A DNA stretch of 64,000 nucleotides. Source: Flavobacterium sp. Lineage in GTDB: Bacteria; Bacteroidota; Bacteroidia; Flavobacteriales; Flavobacteriaceae. Of the stretch, positions 51,284-59,606 are shown in pieces. Position 1 is the first letter of the stretch, and the number at the start of each line of letters is the position of its first letter. Made by a program: the position numbers and the translations under genes. The notes under the pieces are model-generated. The model was not told the origin of the DNA. It made no database searches and saw nothing but the letters and a program-made list of their open reading frames with translations. The stretch is from assembly GCF_027531705.1 (NCBI RefSeq), contig NZ_JAPZSP010000008.1, forward strand, positions 1 through 64,000, given 5' to 3'.

Positions 51284-53024
51284 AGTCTTAACATTCATCT
51301 TTTCGTTCCAAAACGCAATTTCTCAACAGATAACCTATTGCAATCCTATCAATATTGACTACGGTTATACACCATTCAAATGGTTTTCTGAACAAGGCAA
51401 ACATCGTGCAACAGCAGATCCAGTTATTGTAAATTTTCAAAAAAAATATTTCTTGTTTTCAACCAATCAAGAAGGATATTGGTGGAGCGACAATATGCTC
51501 AACTGGAATTTTATTTACCGTAAATTTCTTCTAGACAACAAATACACCCACGATTTAAATGCTCCTGGAGTTTTTGCCATGAAAGATACTTTGTATGTTT
51601 ACGGCTCAACACATGAAAAAGATTTTCCAATATGGAAAAGTACAAATCCAACCAAAGATGATTGGAAAATTGCAGTTGATACACTAAAAGTTGGTGCTTG
51701 GGATCCAGCTTTTCTTTATGATGAAGAGAAAGACAAACTATTTCTTTATTGGGGTTCAAGCAACGAATTTCCACTTATTGGTACAGAATTAAATACAAAA
51801 ACACTGCAATCAGATGGATTTATAAAACCATTAATTTCTCTAAAACCAAACGATCATGGTTGGGAACGTTTTGGCGAATACAACGACAATACATTCTTGC
51901 AACCTTTTATGGAAGGTGCTTGGGTTACCAAATATAAAAGCAAGTATTATTTACAATATGGTGCACCAGCAACAGAGTTTTCAGGCTATGCTGATGGAGT
52001 TTATGTTAGTGAAAATCCTTTAGAAGGTTTCAATTATCAAAAACACAATCCATTTTCGTATAAACCTGGAGGATTTGCTCGTGGCGCTGGACATGGTGCA
52101 ACGTATCAAGATAATTATGGGAATTGGTGGCATACTTCAACCATTATTTTAGGACAAAAAAACAATTTTGAACGTCGAATCGGAATTTGGCCAAGTGGTT
52201 TTGACAAAGATGATGTCATGTATTGCAACACAGCTTATGGCGATTATCCAACATTATTGCCTGAATTTGCAAAAGAAAAAGATTTTACAAAAGGATTATT
52301 TTCAGGTTGGATGTTGCTCAATTATAATAAACCTGTTCAAGTTTTGTCAACTCTTGGAGGAAATCAAGCTAACTATGCCGTCGATGAAGACATGCGAACC
52401 TATTGGTCTGCAAAAACAGGTGAAAAAGGCGAGTGGTTTCAAACCGATTTAGGTGAAGTTTCAACAATTAATGCCATCCAAATAAACTATGCCGATCAAG
52501 ATGTTGAATTCATGGGAAAAACATTAGGTAAATATCATCAATACAAAATTTTGGCTTCAAATGACGGAAAAAAATGGACAACACTTGTAGATAAAAGTCA
52601 AAACAAAACCGATGTTCCACACGATTATATCGAATTGGAAAACCCATCAAAAGCTAGATATTTAAAATTAGAAAATATCAAAATACCAACAGGAAAATTT
52701 GCATTAAGTGGTTTCAGAGTTTTTGGAAATGGAAATGGCAAAGCACCCGAAATGGTTCAAAAATTCGTTGCTTTACGCGCTGATGCCTCTAAAAATGGAG
52801 AAAGAAGAAGTTCATGGATTCGTTGGCAACAAAATCCAGATGCAGATGGTTATGTTATTTATTTCGGAAAATCTCCTGATAAATTATATGGAAGCATTAT
52901 GGTTTATGGGAAAAACGACTATTTTTTTACAGGAATGGACAGAACCGATACCTACTATTTTCAGATAGAAGCTTTCAATAATAATGGTGTTAGTAAACGA
53001 ACAGAAATAAGTAAATCGGAATAA
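51135..53024 (+). CDS. GH43-like beta-propeller enzyme with discoidin and fibronectin III domains
   Basis: A protein of about 629 residues if read from the ATG at 51135. The five-bladed propeller (~75-390) shows HRATADPVIVNFQKKYFLF (base Asp), VGAWDPAFLYDEEKDKLFLY and FMEGAWVTKYKSKYYLQYGA (acid Glu). An F5/8C discoidin domain (~415-535; GEWFQTDLGEVSTINAIQIN) and an FN3 domain (~545-629) follow. The ATG lies in a repeat, and the first ~50 residues are encoded by repeat DNA. The real signal peptide seems to be LVLTFIFSFQNAISQ, for which I find no standard start. The original start was probably destroyed by the repeat. The substrate is uncertain. Confidence 0.8.
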   Translation: MSYFLLSIPSNCAKTFFSNDKKRASWVAFFCQEKIDFSHNWLSISIRASLVLTFIFSFQNAISQQITYCNPINIDYGYTPFKWFSEQGKHRATADPVIVNFQKKYFLFSTNQEGYWWSDNMLNWNFIYRKFLLDNKYTHDLNAPGVFAMKDTLYVYGSTHEKDFPIWKSTNPTKDDWKIAVDTLKVGAWDPAFLYDEEKDKLFLYWGSSNEFPLIGTELNTKTLQSDGFIKPLISLKPNDHGWERFGEYNDNTFLQPFMEGAWVTKYKSKYYLQYGAPATEFSGYADGVYVSENPLEGFNYQKHNPFSYKPGGFARGAGHGATYQDNYGNWWHTSTIILGQKNNFERRIGIWPSGFDKDDVMYCNTAYGDYPTLLPEFAKEKDFTKGLFSGWMLLNYNKPVQVLSTLGGNQANYAVDEDMRTYWSAKTGEKGEWFQTDLGEVSTINAIQINYADQDVEFMGKTLGKYHQYKILASNDGKKWTTLVDKSQNKTDVPHDYIELENPSKARYLKLENIKIPTGKFALSGFRVFGNGNGKAPEMVQKFVALRADASKNGERRSSWIRWQQNPDADGYVIYFGKSPDKLYGSIMVYGKNDYFFTGMDRTDTYYFQIEAFNNNGVSKRTEISKSE

Positions 53025-53255
53025 TTACTTCCTAATTTTACGCAAACGTTGTAATTTTATTGAATATTCTTCAAAAATGAAGTTATGAAATCGTTTTCGT
53101 TAATAACTTATTCCTGCTTTTCATTCAGTAAAATGATATAAATGTATATTTATGAAAAATTTCATCTTGCTATTTTATCACATTCTTACTATTTAGTATT
53201 TAAAATGAGATTTTAGCAACTTGAAAAATTTATAACCAAAATAAACAAACAAACT

Positions 53256-54692
53256 ATGAATTCAGAACAAACCAAAACCAATTGGGCACAATTTATTCCA
53301 TTAGTAACCGTATTCTTCTTTTGGGGATTTGTTGCGGCAAGTAATGATATTTTAATTCCCGTTTTCAAAAAAGCTTTCGATTTAACACAAGGACAAAGTC
53401 AGTTAGTTTCAGTAGCATTTTATGTTGCTTATACTGTTGGTTCAATTATTTATATGATAATTTCTTATCTAACCAAAGGAGATTTAATCAATAGAATTGG
53501 ATACAAAAATTCATTAGCGTTAGGATTGGTTATTTCTGCTTTAGGAACTTTATTGTTTTATCCAGCTGCTAATACAGGTTCATTTCCATTAATGCTTTCA
53601 GGATTGTTTATTGTTGCTTTAGGGTTTTCGTTGCAACAAACAGTGGCAAATCCATTGGCAATTGCACTTGGGCCTATAACTACAGGTTCTCAGCGTTTAA
53701 CTTTAGCTGGTGGAATCAATAATCTAGGAACAACAATTGGGCCGCTTATTGTAAGTTTTGCCATTTTTGGAGCTGCTTCTTCTGGAAATACAGATATGAG
53801 TATTGAAAGTGTAAAAGTTCCTTATTTAGTTTTAGGAGCTGCATTTTTAATAGTAGCAATTCTTTTAAAAATGTCTTCTTTGCCAGATAAACCAGCTGCT
53901 GTTGTTGAATCTGCCGAAGAATCTGGAGCTTCAAGAAGTTCAGCTTTAAAATACCCACAATTGATTTTGGGAATGATTGCCATATTTGTTTATGTTGGTG
54001 TTGAAGTTTCTACAGCAAGTAATTTACCAGCCTATATGGAGAAAAACTTAGGTTTCTTGACTAAAGATATTGCTCCGTTTATCTCTTTATATTGGGCAAG
54101 TTTAATGATTGGTCGTTGGACTGGCGCAGTTGAAGCTTTTACTGATAATATGAGTTGGCAAAAGATTTTACGATTTGTTGCGCCATATTTAGCTTTTGGT
54201 GTTTTCTTGGCTGTAAATAAATTTATGGAACATGATTTAACGCCATTTTATGTTTATGGTTTAATAATTCTTGTATTAATCTTGGCTGATATTGCTAGTA
54301 AAGGAAACCCTGCCAGAATGTTACTAATTTTTTCAGTTTTAGGAATTTTAGCTTTAGCAATTGGTATGACAACAGACGGAATGATTAGTGTTTATGCCAT
54401 TACTAGTGTTGGATTATTCTGTAGTACATTATGGCCATGTATTTTTACGTTAGCAGTAAGCGGATTAGGAAAACACACTAGCCAAGGAAGCAGTTTCTTA
54501 ATTATGATGATTATGGGTGGAGGAATTGTAAGCTGGTTGCAAGGAACTGTTGCGGACTCTATCGGAATTCAATCTAGTTATATAGTTGGTGTTCTTTGTT
54601 TTGCTTATCTAGCTTTCTATGGTTGGAAAGTAAGCGGAATTTTGAAAGATCAAGGTATCAATTTCGACAAAAAAATAAGTGGTGGTCACTAG
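53256..54692 (+). CDS. Sugar MFS transporter, FucP/glucose-galactose type
   Basis: A 478-residue inner membrane transporter with 12 membrane segments. FFFWGFVAASNDILIPVFKK opens it, and GFSLQQTVANPLAIALGP and RLTLAGGINNLGTTIGPLI are typical of the FHS (fucose/glucose/galactose:H+) family. The position at the end of the PUL suggests it imports the monosaccharide (probably glucose) released by the GH3 enzyme. The 231-bp gap before it may contain its own promoter. A strong terminator follows. Confidence 0.92.
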   Translation: MNSEQTKTNWAQFIPLVTVFFFWGFVAASNDILIPVFKKAFDLTQGQSQLVSVAFYVAYTVGSIIYMIISYLTKGDLINRIGYKNSLALGLVISALGTLLFYPAANTGSFPLMLSGLFIVALGFSLQQTVANPLAIALGPITTGSQRLTLAGGINNLGTTIGPLIVSFAIFGAASSGNTDMSIESVKVPYLVLGAAFLIVAILLKMSSLPDKPAAVVESAEESGASRSSALKYPQLILGMIAIFVYVGVEVSTASNLPAYMEKNLGFLTKDIAPFISLYWASLMIGRWTGAVEAFTDNMSWQKILRFVAPYLAFGVFLAVNKFMEHDLTPFYVYGLIILVLILADIASKGNPARMLLIFSVLGILALAIGMTTDGMISVYAITSVGLFCSTLWPCIFTLAVSGLGKHTSQGSSFLIMMIMGGGIVSWLQGTVADSIGIQSSYIVGVLCFAYLAFYGWKVSGILKDQGINFDKKISGGH

Positions 54693-54725
54693 TAAATAGT
54701 TTTCAAGTACTTACCATATAAATTT

Positions 54726-54761
54726 AAAACTCCGAAAGAATGAAAGTTCCTTCGGAGTTTT
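54726..54761 (+). terminator. Terminator at the end of the PUL
   Basis: An 11-bp perfect stem (AAAACTCCGAA/TTCGGAGTTTT) with a 14-nt loop. Confidence 0.88.
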
Positions 54762-54780
54762 GATTTTTATTCAAATGGTT

Positions 54781-54867
54781 GGCTATTTAGCCCCGATAGG
54801 AGCAGTCTGCCGTGCAGCGCGGATAGCGGGAATTACATTTACTAAAATGCCCGAGCCATTCGCTCCT
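54781..54867 (-). repeat. CCCGCTATCC...GGGGCTA repeat family, copy E (inverted)
   Basis: Its reverse complement (GGAGCGAATGGCTCGGGCAT ... CCCGCTATCCGCGC ... ATCGGGGCTAAATAGCC) aligns with 11289-11390. It ends 3 bp after the creD stop. Confidence 0.8.
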
Positions 54868-54870
54868 AAA

Positions 54871-56217
54871 TTATTTCCACTCAATTTTTCTAGAAAAGTA
54901 CATTACGGCTGCTAAGATGGCAAACAAACCGATGCTACCCACTAATAAAGCATAATCTTCAAGTTGAATGATTACGAAAATAAAGGTGTAAAGTACTGAA
55001 AGTGAAATTCCGATAAAGGCTGGAAATTTTCTGTTTTTTAGGATTGAAACGGAATAAAGTGTTATCAAACCAACAACGGAAACACCGGCAATGACGTAGG
55101 CTAAACTAAAACTACTGTGTTCGGTAATCGAAATCAATAAAGTGTAAAACATCACCAATGCAATTCCAATCATGGTGTATTGAAAGATATGAATGTTGAT
55201 TTTGCTAACCGATTGTATCAAGAAAAAGATTAAAAATGTCAAGCCAATTACAAGAAAACCGTATTTGGATGCACGTTCATTTTGTTGGTATTGATCGACG
55301 GTTTCGAGCAATTTTACTCCAAAAACATATTCGTTCAAATCGGGCACTTTGGTAGTGTATTGTTGAGAGAAAGAACGATTGATGTCTAAAATTTTCCAAT
55401 CGGCATGAAAACCCGTTTTGCTGATTTTTTTGGTCGAATTATTGGCAGCAAAACTTCCATTAAAGCTTGGAGATTGCCAGTCAGAATCGATACTAACAGT
55501 AGTGGTTTTCCCAATTGGAATGAACTGAATGCTGTCGCTTCCGTTGTAACTCATGGTAAAATTGAAGTCAATATTATTATTGGTAGCCAATGCTTTATAA
55601 TCAAAACTATTGGTTTCTAGAATGCCATAATAAGTATCTTCAGCAGGTTTTGATTCGAAAGCTTCATTCTGATTGTTTAATTTTATTTTCAAATCACTTT
55701 TGATGCTTTTCAGATTGGTGGTTTTGACAATTACAGATGCTTTTTCCCAAAGTACATCGGCTTCATTTATTTCGAGTTTTTCAAAATTGGGTTTGGTAAA
55801 ATTACCCTCAAATTTCATGTTAGCTGTAAAAACTACGTTGTTATAAATACCTCTTTTTAGTGAAGTATTTTTCTTGACATCAGAAGTATTGTTTAGTTTT
55901 TCTGGAAAAAAATAAGCGTATTCAATACTTGTATAACGCTGAATGCTTGTCTTTTTAGTTTTCTCGTCTTCAACCGTAGTTTCTGTTACAGATTTGTACG
56001 GAATTCTTAAAATTGGTCCATAAAAAGTGATTTCTTTTCCCCAAAGTTCCGATACTTCGGTTACGACTTCTTTTTTGCGAAGATTTCGTTCTCTTATCAA
56101 ATCTTGAACGAAGAAAAGCGGAATGAGCAAGACTAAAGTTAGCAAGCCAACCATAATCATTTTGGCAGTTGTGGATTGAAAAAAACTTTTGTTAGTTTCT
56201 GTTTCTGAATTTTGCAT
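54871..56217 (-). CDS. creD: Cell envelope integrity protein CreD
   Basis: A 448-residue inner membrane protein. One N-terminal membrane segment (MVGLLTLVLLIPLFFVQDLI), a long periplasmic domain (WGKEITFYGPILRIPYKSVT; FNGSFAANNSTKKISKTGFH; NRSFSQQYTTKVPDLNEYVF) and about five C-terminal membrane segments match the CreD family. E. coli CreD belongs to the CreBC response; no CreBC is seen here. The adjacent Coq4-like, regulator and membrane protein genes lie upstream on the same strand. Confidence 0.94.
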   Translation of the reverse strand: MQNSETETNKSFFQSTTAKMIMVGLLTLVLLIPLFFVQDLIRERNLRKKEVVTEVSELWGKEITFYGPILRIPYKSVTETTVEDEKTKKTSIQRYTSIEYAYFFPEKLNNTSDVKKNTSLKRGIYNNVVFTANMKFEGNFTKPNFEKLEINEADVLWEKASVIVKTTNLKSIKSDLKIKLNNQNEAFESKPAEDTYYGILETNSFDYKALATNNNIDFNFTMSYNGSDSIQFIPIGKTTTVSIDSDWQSPSFNGSFAANNSTKKISKTGFHADWKILDINRSFSQQYTTKVPDLNEYVFGVKLLETVDQYQQNERASKYGFLVIGLTFLIFFLIQSVSKINIHIFQYTMIGIALVMFYTLLISITEHSSFSLAYVIAGVSVVGLITLYSVSILKNRKFPAFIGISLSVLYTFIFVIIQLEDYALLVGSIGLFAILAAVMYFSRKIEWK

Positions 56218-56324
56218 AATGTATTGATTTTAAAGTTGATATTCTGATTTTTAAACCATTTAGAAAGTTAAGGTTATTAAGTTTGAACTTAATTTACTTA
56301 ATGTTCTTAATGGTTTTTAAATTT

Positions 56325-56780
56325 TTATTTGATATTTAATGTTTGTTTTAAAACTGAAATAGGTTGCAATAGCAATTTTTGGTACTCTAAATCATAAAGA
56401 CGATGTGCTTTTTTGCCTTTTTGATAACATTCATAAAAGCGTTTGTAGTGAGTAGGATAGAAGGCAGTTCCCGATAAAATAACGAGAACTAAATACAAAC
56501 TTTTTTTGCCATTTCCGAGTAAAAAATATTGCATGGCTATTTCTTCTGAAACTGATGTTCCTATGTTTGTTAACACATGAAAAACATCATGATCTTCTAA
56601 TTTGGGTTGCATCTGAAAATTGTTTTTTAGAATAAAATTTCCATAATGAAAACCAAGTGATTGCTCGTCATATCCAATTAATTCGTCAGGTTTAATATTC
56701 CACGGAATTGATTTCTTGAAATATTTTTGATATTTTTTTTTAGTCATTTCGTATAAGGTTTCAAATATTTTATCTTTCAT
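56325..56780 (-). CDS. Coq4-like protein
   Basis: A 151-residue protein from the ATG at 56780. It contains HDVFHVLTNIGTSVSEE, which fits the HDxxHx11E metal-binding signature of Coq4, and the surrounding helices (SLGFHYGNFILKNN; QYFLLGNGKKSLYLVLVILS) resemble the family. Coq4 is needed for ubiquinone synthesis, recently linked to ring decarboxylation/hydroxylation in eukaryotes. Bacteroidota use menaquinone, so the role here is open. A conserved 27-bp motif lies 6 bp upstream. Confidence 0.78.
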   Translation of the reverse strand: MKDKIFETLYEMTKKKYQKYFKKSIPWNIKPDELIGYDEQSLGFHYGNFILKNNFQMQPKLEDHDVFHVLTNIGTSVSEEIAMQYFLLGNGKKSLYLVLVILSGTAFYPTHYKRFYECYQKGKKAHRLYDLEYQKLLLQPISVLKQTLNIK

Positions 56781-56786
56781 TTTAAT

Positions 56787-56813
56787 TTTTAAAAGAACTT
56801 TGAAATTCAAAGT
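56787..56813 (-). promoter_or_regulatory. Candidate operator 1, CTTTGAA-A-TTCAAAG
   Basis: A perfect 15-bp palindrome with TTTTAAAAG next to it; 23 of 27 positions match the motif at 57788-57814. Both are immediately upstream of start codons on the minus strand, on either side of the small regulator gene. Confidence 0.6.
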
Positions 56814-56833
56814 AAATTAATAAAAAAATAGTG

Positions 56834-57130
56834 TTAACTTTTTGAAATTAATTTTTCAAGCGCATCGATATGAGCCGTGAAAGCTTTCTTTCCATCTTGT
56901 GTTGCGATATATCTTGTATTGGGTTTTTTTCCAATAAATTGTTTTTCTATTTGAATGTAATTTTCAGCTTCTAACGCTTTTGTATGTGATGCCAAATTTC
57001 CATCGGTAACACCAAGCAATTCTTTGAGCATATTAAAATCGGCACTTTCATTGACCATTAATACCGACATAATCCCGAGACGTATTCGGTGATCAAAGGC
57101 TTTGTTAATATTTTGTATAATGGTTTTCAT
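56834..57130 (-). CDS. Winged-helix transcriptional regulator (HTH_34-like)
   Basis: A 98-residue DNA-binding protein consisting of a single winged helix: DHRIRLGIMSVLMVNESADF, FNMLKELLGVTDGNLASHTK (HTH) and wing IEKQFIGKKPNTRYIATQDG. The family is a short ArsR/MarR-like type often placed next to membrane-protein genes in Flavobacteria. Its likely targets are the neighbouring promoters with the shared palindrome at 56787-56813 and 57788-57814. It follows the 202-residue membrane protein gene by 48 bp. Confidence 0.88.
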   Translation of the reverse strand: MKTIIQNINKAFDHRIRLGIMSVLMVNESADFNMLKELLGVTDGNLASHTKALEAENYIQIEKQFIGKKPNTRYIATQDGKKAFTAHIDALEKLISKS

Positions 57131-57178
57131 GTTTTTACAAGTCTAATTTCTGCATTCTAAATTCTGCTTTCTCAAAAA

Positions 57179-57787
57179 TTAATTTCTATCATATTTATAA
57201 TGCATAACACTTCCGTAAAGTATATGACAAACACCAAAACCTATTGCCCAAAAGTACAAACCATAACCAGAAAATTCGGTTGCTACTAATCCCAAAGCTA
57301 CTTGAGTCAATCCAAGATAGCGAACATCGCGCAGTGTATATTTACTTGCATTTACGCAGGCCAAACCATAAAATATAAGCATTACAGGCACAATAAGACC
57401 ATAAGAACCATTTCTCAATAGTAAAAAAGAAAAAAGTCCACCAGTAACTAACGGAATGCAAAAATTGACAACCAATCGTTTAGAAGTTGGATTCCAAACT
57501 TTCTCATTCATTTTCTTTGCTTTTCTTACTGTAAATATATACGCAGTTACAATCGATAAAATCAAAACAATTGCTGCCGTTATAATTAAGTTCTTAAAAG
57601 TTGAACTTTCTAAAGTTACATATTGTGATGTACTGTTTTCAATTAAAAGGTTAGCTATAAAAGCACCAATTAAGGCATAAACACCTGCAATAATTCCAGA
57701 AAAACCGCTCAATGATATGAATTGAGAGGATTGTGCCATCATCGATTTGATGTCCTGAATATCTTTTAAATAATCTTTTGTTTCCAT
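57179..57787 (-). CDS. Hypothetical multi-pass membrane protein
   Basis: A 202-residue protein from the ATG at 57787. An amphipathic start (METKDYLKDIQDIKSMMAQS) is followed by six hydrophobic segments (GFSGIIAGVYALIGAFIANL; LIITAAIVLILSIVTAYIFT; and four more to ~190). I recognise no functional domain, but this protein next to an HTH_34 regulator and creD is a familiar Flavobacterium arrangement. A palindromic motif lies one base upstream of its start. Confidence 0.8.
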   Translation of the reverse strand: METKDYLKDIQDIKSMMAQSSQFISLSGFSGIIAGVYALIGAFIANLLIENSTSQYVTLESSTFKNLIITAAIVLILSIVTAYIFTVRKAKKMNEKVWNPTSKRLVVNFCIPLVTGGLFSFLLLRNGSYGLIVPVMLIFYGLACVNASKYTLRDVRYLGLTQVALGLVATEFSGYGLYFWAIGFGVCHILYGSVMHYKYDRN

Positions 57788-57814
57788 TTTTAAAAGTTCT
57801 TTGAATTGCAAAGT
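57788..57814 (-). promoter_or_regulatory. Candidate operator 2, CTTTGAATTGCAAAG, overlapping a -7 box
   Basis: An imperfect palindrome matching operator 1 at 23 of 27 positions. TAACTTTG (minus strand, 57816-57809) is a TAnnTTTG -7 box overlapping it. Confidence 0.6.
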
Positions 57815-57876
57815 TAAAAATATATTTTTGTTCAACCTACTGTTTTTTGAATTATTTTTGAGAAAAATTCATAACA

Positions 57877-59244
57877 ATGAAAAACCTTTTCTTTTTTCTA
57901 TTACTTTCTTCAACTATTTCTTTCTCCCAAACCGATGAAGAAATGCTAAAGCAAATTCACAAAGTGGCTCTAACAGATAGTAATTGCTATTCATGGCTAG
58001 ATGATTTGTCTAATGTTATTGGCTCAAGATTATCGGGTTCAGAAGGTGCTGATAAAGCGGTGATTTATACCAAGCATCAAATGGAAAAGTTAGGTTTAGA
58101 TAAAGTCTATCTTCAAGAAGTAATGGTGCCAAAGTGGGTTAGAGGCGAAAAAGAAATTGCTTATTTAAAAATAGCGGATCAAATTTATAATTTCCCAATT
58201 TGTGCCTTAGGATTGTCTGTTGCAACTCCCAAAAAAGGAATTACAGCCAATGTTATTGAAGTAAAATCACTTGAAGAATTAACTTCTCTTGGTACCGAAA
58301 AAGTAAAAGGCAAAATCATTTTTTTCAACCGACCTATGAATCCTGAATTTATAGAAACCTTTCACGCTTACGGAAGTTGTGTTGATCAACGTTCATCTGG
58401 TGCAAGAGAAGCTGGGAAATTGGGAGCAGTTGGCGTAATTGTGCGTTCAATGAATTTATTACTCGACGATTTACCTCATACAGGAATGACAAATTATGGT
58501 GATGTTCCGATAGAAAATAGAATTCCAGCTGCAGCGATTTCTACCAATGGTGCAGAAAAATTGAGTCAATTGTTGAAGTCAAATCCAAATTCGCAACTCT
58601 TTTTTAAACAATCTTGTGAAACGCATGACGATGTACTTTCTTATAACGTTATTGGTGAAATTACGGGTTCTGAAAATCCTGATAAAATTTTAGTAGTTGG
58701 TGGTCATCTTGATTCATGGGATTTGGGTGACGGTTCACACGATGACGGCGCAGGTTGTGTACAAAGTATGGAAGTTTTAGAAATATTCAAAAAACTGAAT
58801 TATAAACCCAAAAACACTATCAGAGCAGTACTTTTTATGAACGAAGAAAATGGTGTTCGTGGCGGCAATAAATATGAAGAGATTTCAAATAAAAATAACG
58901 AAAATCACATTTTTGCTCTCGAAAGCGATTCTGGTGGATTTTCGCCAAGAGGATTTTCAATTGATGCAAACGATGAAAATTTCACCAAAATTAGTAGTTG
59001 GAAAACCTTGTTTGAACCTTATTTAATTCATCTTTTCAGAAAAGGACATTCGGGTGTAGATATTGGACCATTAAAATCGCAAAAAATTGTAAAAGCTGGT
59101 TTAACACCCGATTCGCAACGCTATTTTGATTACCATCATGCAGCAAATGATACTTTTGATGCAGTAAACAAAAGAGAATTAGAACTTGGAGCCGCTGCTA
59201 TGACTTCTCTAGTATATTTAATCGACAAATACGGAATCGACTAA
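57877..59244 (+). CDS. Exported M28-family zinc aminopeptidase/carboxypeptidase
   Basis: A 455-residue secreted metallopeptidase (signal peptide MKNLFFFLLLSSTISFSQ). A protease-associated insert lies around 125-250 and the M28 catalytic domain around 260-455. Zinc ligands and catalytic residues are seen in VVGGHLDSWDLGDGS, HDDGAGCVQSMEV, LFMNEENGVRGGNK, ALESDSGGFSPRG and DYHHAANDT. It resembles plasma glutamate carboxypeptidase-like enzymes (PGCP) in size and order. TATTTTTG at 57853-57860 is a possible -7 box. It overlaps the next gene at TAATG. Confidence 0.93.
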   Translation: MKNLFFFLLLSSTISFSQTDEEMLKQIHKVALTDSNCYSWLDDLSNVIGSRLSGSEGADKAVIYTKHQMEKLGLDKVYLQEVMVPKWVRGEKEIAYLKIADQIYNFPICALGLSVATPKKGITANVIEVKSLEELTSLGTEKVKGKIIFFNRPMNPEFIETFHAYGSCVDQRSSGAREAGKLGAVGVIVRSMNLLLDDLPHTGMTNYGDVPIENRIPAAAISTNGAEKLSQLLKSNPNSQLFFKQSCETHDDVLSYNVIGEITGSENPDKILVVGGHLDSWDLGDGSHDDGAGCVQSMEVLEIFKKLNYKPKNTIRAVLFMNEENGVRGGNKYEEISNKNNENHIFALESDSGGFSPRGFSIDANDENFTKISSWKTLFEPYLIHLFRKGHSGVDIGPLKSQKIVKAGLTPDSQRYFDYHHAANDTFDAVNKRELELGAAAMTSLVYLIDKYGID

Positions 59245-59591
59245 TGAAACCTGCTGAAGAATACATCTTAAATCAACCAGAAATCTATCGAGATATTATT
59301 CTGAATTTACAAATTGTAATAGAAAATGAATTGCCAGGCGTTGAGTTATTTTTCAAATGGAAAATTCCTTACTATTACCATAACGGAAAACCATTTTGTT
59401 TTATAAACGCCAGTCACAAGGGAAAATACGTTGACTTAGCATTCAACAAAGGCTATCAATTGCAAAAGAATCAGGAATTACTAATTGGTGATAAACGCAA
59501 TACATTCAAGTCGTTACGCTATTTTTCTTTAGAAGAAATAAACACTGAAATTTTGATAGATGTAATCAGAGAAGCAATTAGTTTGTGTTAA
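59244..59591 (+). CDS. DUF1801-family protein
   Basis: A 115-residue cytoplasmic protein with the DUF1801 pattern (LNLQIVIENELPGVELFFKW; KIPYYYHNGKPFCFINASHK; YVDLAFNKGYQL). The fold resembles the N-terminal part of the YdeI-like protein at 14947-15585. The function is unknown. Its ATG overlaps the stop of the M28 peptidase gene, so translation is coupled. Confidence 0.85.
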   Translation: MKPAEEYILNQPEIYRDIILNLQIVIENELPGVELFFKWKIPYYYHNGKPFCFINASHKGKYVDLAFNKGYQLQKNQELLIGDKRNTFKSLRYFSLEEINTEILIDVIREAISLC

Positions 59592-59606
59592 TCTCAAATC
59601 TCTAAC

